Assembly: GCF_001638985.1 (NCBI RefSeq)
Contig: NW_017265169.1
Location: 278,377 to 342,376, forward strand
Direction: 5' to 3'
Source of the DNA: Phycomyces blakesleeanus NRRL 1555(-)
Lineage: Eukaryota; Mucoromycota; Mucoromycetes; Mucorales; Phycomycetaceae
Length of the DNA stretch: 64,000 nucleotides
In this document: one piece after another, positions 60,937-64,000 of the stretch
Layout: every line of letters starts with the position of its first letter
How positions within the stretch are numbered: position 1 is the first letter of the stretch
Position numbers and translations under genes: made by a program
The notes under the pieces: model-generated
What the model was told of the DNA's origin: nothing
The model's database searches: none
What the model saw: the letters and a program-made list of their open reading frames with translations, nothing else

Positions 60937-62580
60937 TTAACAAAGCATGAAAACCAAAACAAGTCCAACGACCAAAATAATCGAAGGCCGCAACCGGCCA
61001 GCTACAGCCTCAGTAGGTGTCACCAATGAAGGCTTCGGGCGAAAAACTCTATTCTTGTCCTTATTCGAGCAATCCTCACTCGTTCTATGCGGAGTAGCCT
61101 CCAGTGCAAACCCATCAAAATCGCACGTCCCTGTCATTGTTGCATATTCATTGTAAAGCAAACTCAGTTTCTGCTTAGGAGAACACCCAGAGTACACTCC
61201 ATACAATCCAGCACTTGCATCTCCGCCAATTGCCTCGCAGGATACCAGTCCACACAGCATGTCGATCTGTGCACCAACCACCAGACTGCTGTTTGAATCA
61301 ATGCCTGTCGTCCGGTCTTCGATATCTGGAATCTTGTCCGAGGCTGTACAGACCACATTCTGCTTGGCACATGTGCATGTCTCATTCAAAGGCGTCGGAG
61401 GTAATATAGACGACGCCTTCCACACCTCAGAAAGACCAGGACAATCAACCTGTTCCTGACCAGATTCGGGCGCATCCTGGAGGTGCGTCTTGTGTGGCGA
61501 TACCCTGGAAAGGGCATCCTTGAGATTGGTGTAGTCTGGCAAGAGAGTAAGGTTCGTTGGATTCTGTTGCACCAGACCATAGTTGTTGTTCTCCTGAGTC
61601 CATTCGTACACAACACCACCAGACCAGACGCCTGTCATGGCTGGACTGTAAATCGCTTCCACCTCACCAAACTCACGGGGAGACACAAGATTGCAACCGT
61701 ACTCGGTTAGAAATACCGGCTTGTTGAATTTGTCAAACTCTCGCGTCCGGTCTGCATAACCCGATTTCTCAAAGGTTGATTTACCACACCATTCATAAAG
61801 ATTAACCCCAAAAAAGTCAACCTTTATATATATACATATATACATATATATTTAGCAGGAATATTATAACAATCATTTCTTTATTTCTACCTGATCATCT
61901 GGATCACCACAGCTAAAGTAATCTCGGATAGCATCACGGATATCACCATCATCATTGTTCGCATAACCAACCGGGATATAGCGCCGAGTATCCCTTAGAT
62001 AACGTTTGATGTCGCGTACACCAGCTTTCACGTATGCAGATGCAAGCGTATTGGTCTTATCATTGGTCACCTCATTTCCAGCCAAGAAAGCGAATATATT
62101 ATTATAGTCTCCAAAAGCATCAATAGTCGCCCGGTAGGCCTGTAATAGGCGAACATCATACTCAGGCCTGGCTCGGTTTACAGAAAATTTTGGTGTAGCG
62201 ATATCTAATAAAATATATATCCCAGCATCTGCAAAAGATTTCATACATTCATCGTGATTATTGGCAGGATCAACCTATATATATATAATAATAAATATAA
62301 TCAATCCAAAATTTCAAATCTTAATTACAAAACATACCTCATAAACTCGAATTACATTTAGACCAAGGTGTGCCATCAGAGCAGAATCACGCCGGCAAGC
62401 CACTGGGTCAGCAAGTGGATCAATCAGTACATGGTTGGTTCGAGGCTGATAGGATACGCCTTTGACAAAGAATTGTTCTTGGGTAACCTTGTCAAAGAAT
62501 CTTGTGCCCTTGATAATTATTGGGTGAAGGGCATTAACAGACCCTGCCAGAAAAACGAGCACTAAGAAAAATAACTTCAT
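60937..62580 (-). CDS. GPI-anchored GH72 beta-1,3-glucanosyltransferase (GAS/GEL)
   Basis: This encodes a predicted 503-residue protein. Exons are 62580-62338, 62274-61891 and 61821-60937, all phase 0. GH72 enzymes cut and rejoin beta-1,3-glucan chains outside the plasma membrane during wall growth. The signal peptide covers residues 1-17. The catalytic domain starts [19 protein letters not shown] and carries the two catalytic glutamates E149 (AGNEV) and E249 (TEYGCN). A Cys-rich X8/CBM43 module follows (about 340-440), with [10 protein letters not shown] and [11 protein letters not shown], which puts it in the longer GH72+ subfamily. The C-terminus is hydrophobic ([16 protein letters not shown]), the signal for a GPI anchor; the Ser/Thr-rich spacer seen in yeast Gas1 is nearly absent. 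All expected catalytic residues are present. Confidence 0.95.
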
Positions 62581-62973
62581 TTAAAAAAGAAAAAAAAAAA
62601 GAAAAGAAAGGCAGAAGAAAACAATAGAATGAAATACAACAATCAACAAGTAGTTTATTAGGAATATATTAATTCTCTTTTATAGACTTTTTATAAAAAT
62701 AATAATAATAATACAATAATTGACAGAGAAATCCAAACACACATATATAAGGATTCTTTAGTAATTATGGATTCTTGATAGTAATGCACAGATTAACTAT
62801 TTTTTCCCTCCTGGCTTCATATCTATCCACCTTTTTTATGTAGCTTGGCTCTTTATTACTAATCACACCTTATCCAAAAGAAGTAAGTAAGTAAAGTAAG
62901 TAAGAAAGAAAGAAAGAAAGAAAACAATTAAAGACATACCAAGGATACCAAGGATACCAAGGATACCAAGGAT

Positions 62974-63009
<36 letters not shown>

Positions 63010-63267
63010 GCTTTGGAATGTTAAAATAATAATTTACTCTAAACTAAACAAGAAAGTGACTATTTGGTTTCAATGAATAAATAATGCATTTTTATAAAGA
63101 AACTCAAAGAAACCCAAAGAATTAAAAATAAAAAATAAAGTGGCAAATACTATTCCTGTTATATATATATATATATATATATTTATTAATCGATCTACAC
63201 ATACTGTAAGGGGGTGTGAAATGATTTGTTTTCCAAGCAAAATATCTAATCAAGTCTACAAATAAGT
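62581..63267. other. Intergenic region with 9-bp tandem repeat
   Basis: Promoter side of the GH72 gene, then AT-rich DNA with AAGT/AAAG runs (62879-62925), the ACCAAGGAT repeat (62937-62975) and TA runs (62978-63005, 63161-63182). No gene is seen. Confidence 0.55.
62937..62975 (+). repeat. 9-bp tandem repeat (ACCAAGGAT)
   Basis: Four nearly perfect copies of a 9-bp unit lead straight into a TA-dinucleotide run. It is non-coding slippage DNA. Confidence 0.8.
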
Positions 63268-64000
63268 TCAGTAATAATCATCCAAACCAGAGCTTGGAAA
63301 TGGTACAGAGAGGGACGAAATTAGTTCTGGCCGTGGATGTGGTAAGAGTGATGTTATGGTGGATGTAGTTTCATACAAAGGATGAACCACTTGAATCTGC
63401 TCTAGAGGAGAATTTAATACTTGCTGTGTAGGGTGCATGGGCACAAGTGACAGATCAGGAATAACATGCTGAACAGACACACTAGTAGCCCTTACTTCCT
63501 CCTCATATTTCAGTGCTTTCTCATCCTGGTGTTTCTCTTGATTATGATGATGATTACGATGACGCTGGTGCTGAGTATAAGGGATAAAATATTGCTGTTT
63601 TGGTTCAGATAATACTGTGCGCATGTCTTGTGTGTGGAGATCAAGGGTCGGATCGTTTTTGTAGTACGGCATTAAATTACCATACACAAACTTAGGTACG
63701 CCCATGGGAGCTGTGGTTTCTGGTAAATCATGATGTTCCAAAGATGAATTAATCCCAAGTTCCTTATCCAACGGTGGCGATGCAGCAAACAAAGTACCAG
63801 GGCAATAAACAGCTGAAGGTGAGTAAGTAGGCAAAAGCGACTCGATCTGATTAACTAGTCCAACCACATATGAATGGTAGCGCACAGTCGACGCCTTTAA
63901 AAGTATCGTAATTTTGTACAGTTGATGCTGACCATAAGCCTGTTGACCTGACGTTGGCTCTAGAAAACCACCATAGATCATCACAGCCATCATGAATGTT
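63268..64000 (-). CDS. Partial gene of unknown function, cut by window edge
   Basis: I do not recognise the family. An open frame ends at TAA 63270-63268 and is open to the window edge, so the start lies beyond 64000 or near the ATGs at 63993 and 63990. The visible 241 residues begin with a possibly folded part (IYGGFLEPTSGQQAYGQHQ, YKITILLKASTVRYHSYVVG) and continue as a Pro/His/Gln/Ser/Thr-rich, probably disordered region with HQRHRNHHHNQ. They end PSSGLDDYY. The layout, with a short structured piece and then low complexity, is common in fungal regulators, but no DNA-binding motif is in the visible part. Confidence 0.65.
   Translation of the reverse strand, partial: TFMMAVMIYGGFLEPTSGQQAYGQHQLYKITILLKASTVRYHSYVVGLVNQIESLLPTYSPSAVYCPGTLFAASPPLDKELGINSSLEHHDLPETTAPMGVPKFVYGNLMPYYKNDPTLDLHTQDMRTVLSEPKQQYFIPYTQHQRHRNHHHNQEKHQDEKALKYEEEVRATSVSVQHVIPDLSLVPMHPTQQVLNSPLEQIQVVHPLYETTSTITSLLPHPRPELISSLSVPFPSSGLDDYY

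Noticed and set aside
62937..62975. CRISPR-like direct repeat array
   Set aside because: Units are 9 bp with no spacers; simple tandem repeat in a eukaryotic genome.

Overview
The window looks like nuclear DNA of a filamentous early-diverging fungus, most likely a Mucoromycota (Mucorales-like) genome. Three things suggest this. Intergenic DNA is very AT-rich and full of microsatellites. Genes carry many short introns (about 50-160 bp), with 10 introns each in the MFS, RAM1-like and RBBP4-like genes. Typical fungal families (CDC24 with a PB1 domain, GH72/GAS, ECL1, TRP/FLC, NiCoT, a KIN4-like kinase) sit beside families usually associated with animals or lost in yeasts (RBM42, C18orf21/RMP24, a full-length SREBP). 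The phylum is an inference; fungus is near certain. Exon boundaries were worked out by hand from reading frame, splice sites and family similarity.

Layout. 1-2526 is gene-free and holds a TA-flanked inverted-repeat element (1622-2117). A run of seven + strand genes follows: RBM42-like RNA-binding protein (2527-3452); a very large NDPK-domain protein with a repetitive acidic tail (about 4117-10307); HSCB/JAC1 Fe-S co-chaperone (10755-11939); a small unknown gene (12271-12826); CDC24 RhoGEF (14708-18476); an MFS transporter (20101-22821); and a NiCoT nickel/cobalt transporter (24156-25700). Then come a C2H2 factor (-, 27285-28363), a SAM plus HMG-box protein (+, 30655-32709), an RMP24-like zinc-ribbon protein (-, 33848-34483), a WWE-like protein (-, 35629-36198), and a cluster of dead DNA transposons (37047-38529).

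The right part holds the farnesyltransferase beta subunit (-, 39269-41543), divergent from an RBBP4/MSI1-type WD40 protein (+, 42134-44575). After these come an ECL1-type zinc protein (+, 46026-46740), a TRP/FLC membrane protein (-, 48724-51209), SREBP (+, 52200-55521), a KIN4-like kinase (-, 56271-59568), a GH72 glucanosyltransferase (-, 60937-62580) and a gene cut by the window edge (-, 63268-64000).

The genes do not form one pathway or biosynthetic cluster; this is an ordinary housekeeping region. Loose links exist: farnesyltransferase and CDC24 both serve small-GTPase polarity signalling, and GH72 and TRP/FLC proteins both act at the cell surface. I found no CRISPR, no rRNA or tRNA that I could support, and no obviously new system. 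The most unusual observations are: about 4 of roughly 60 inferred introns use a GC-AG donor with the same GCAAGT sequence; a possible GA-AG intron joins a WD40 histone chaperone to an unusual acidic tail; an NDPK catalytic domain is fused to about 1,600 residues of repetitive charged sequence; and DNA transposon remnants are packed together at 37-38.5 kb.
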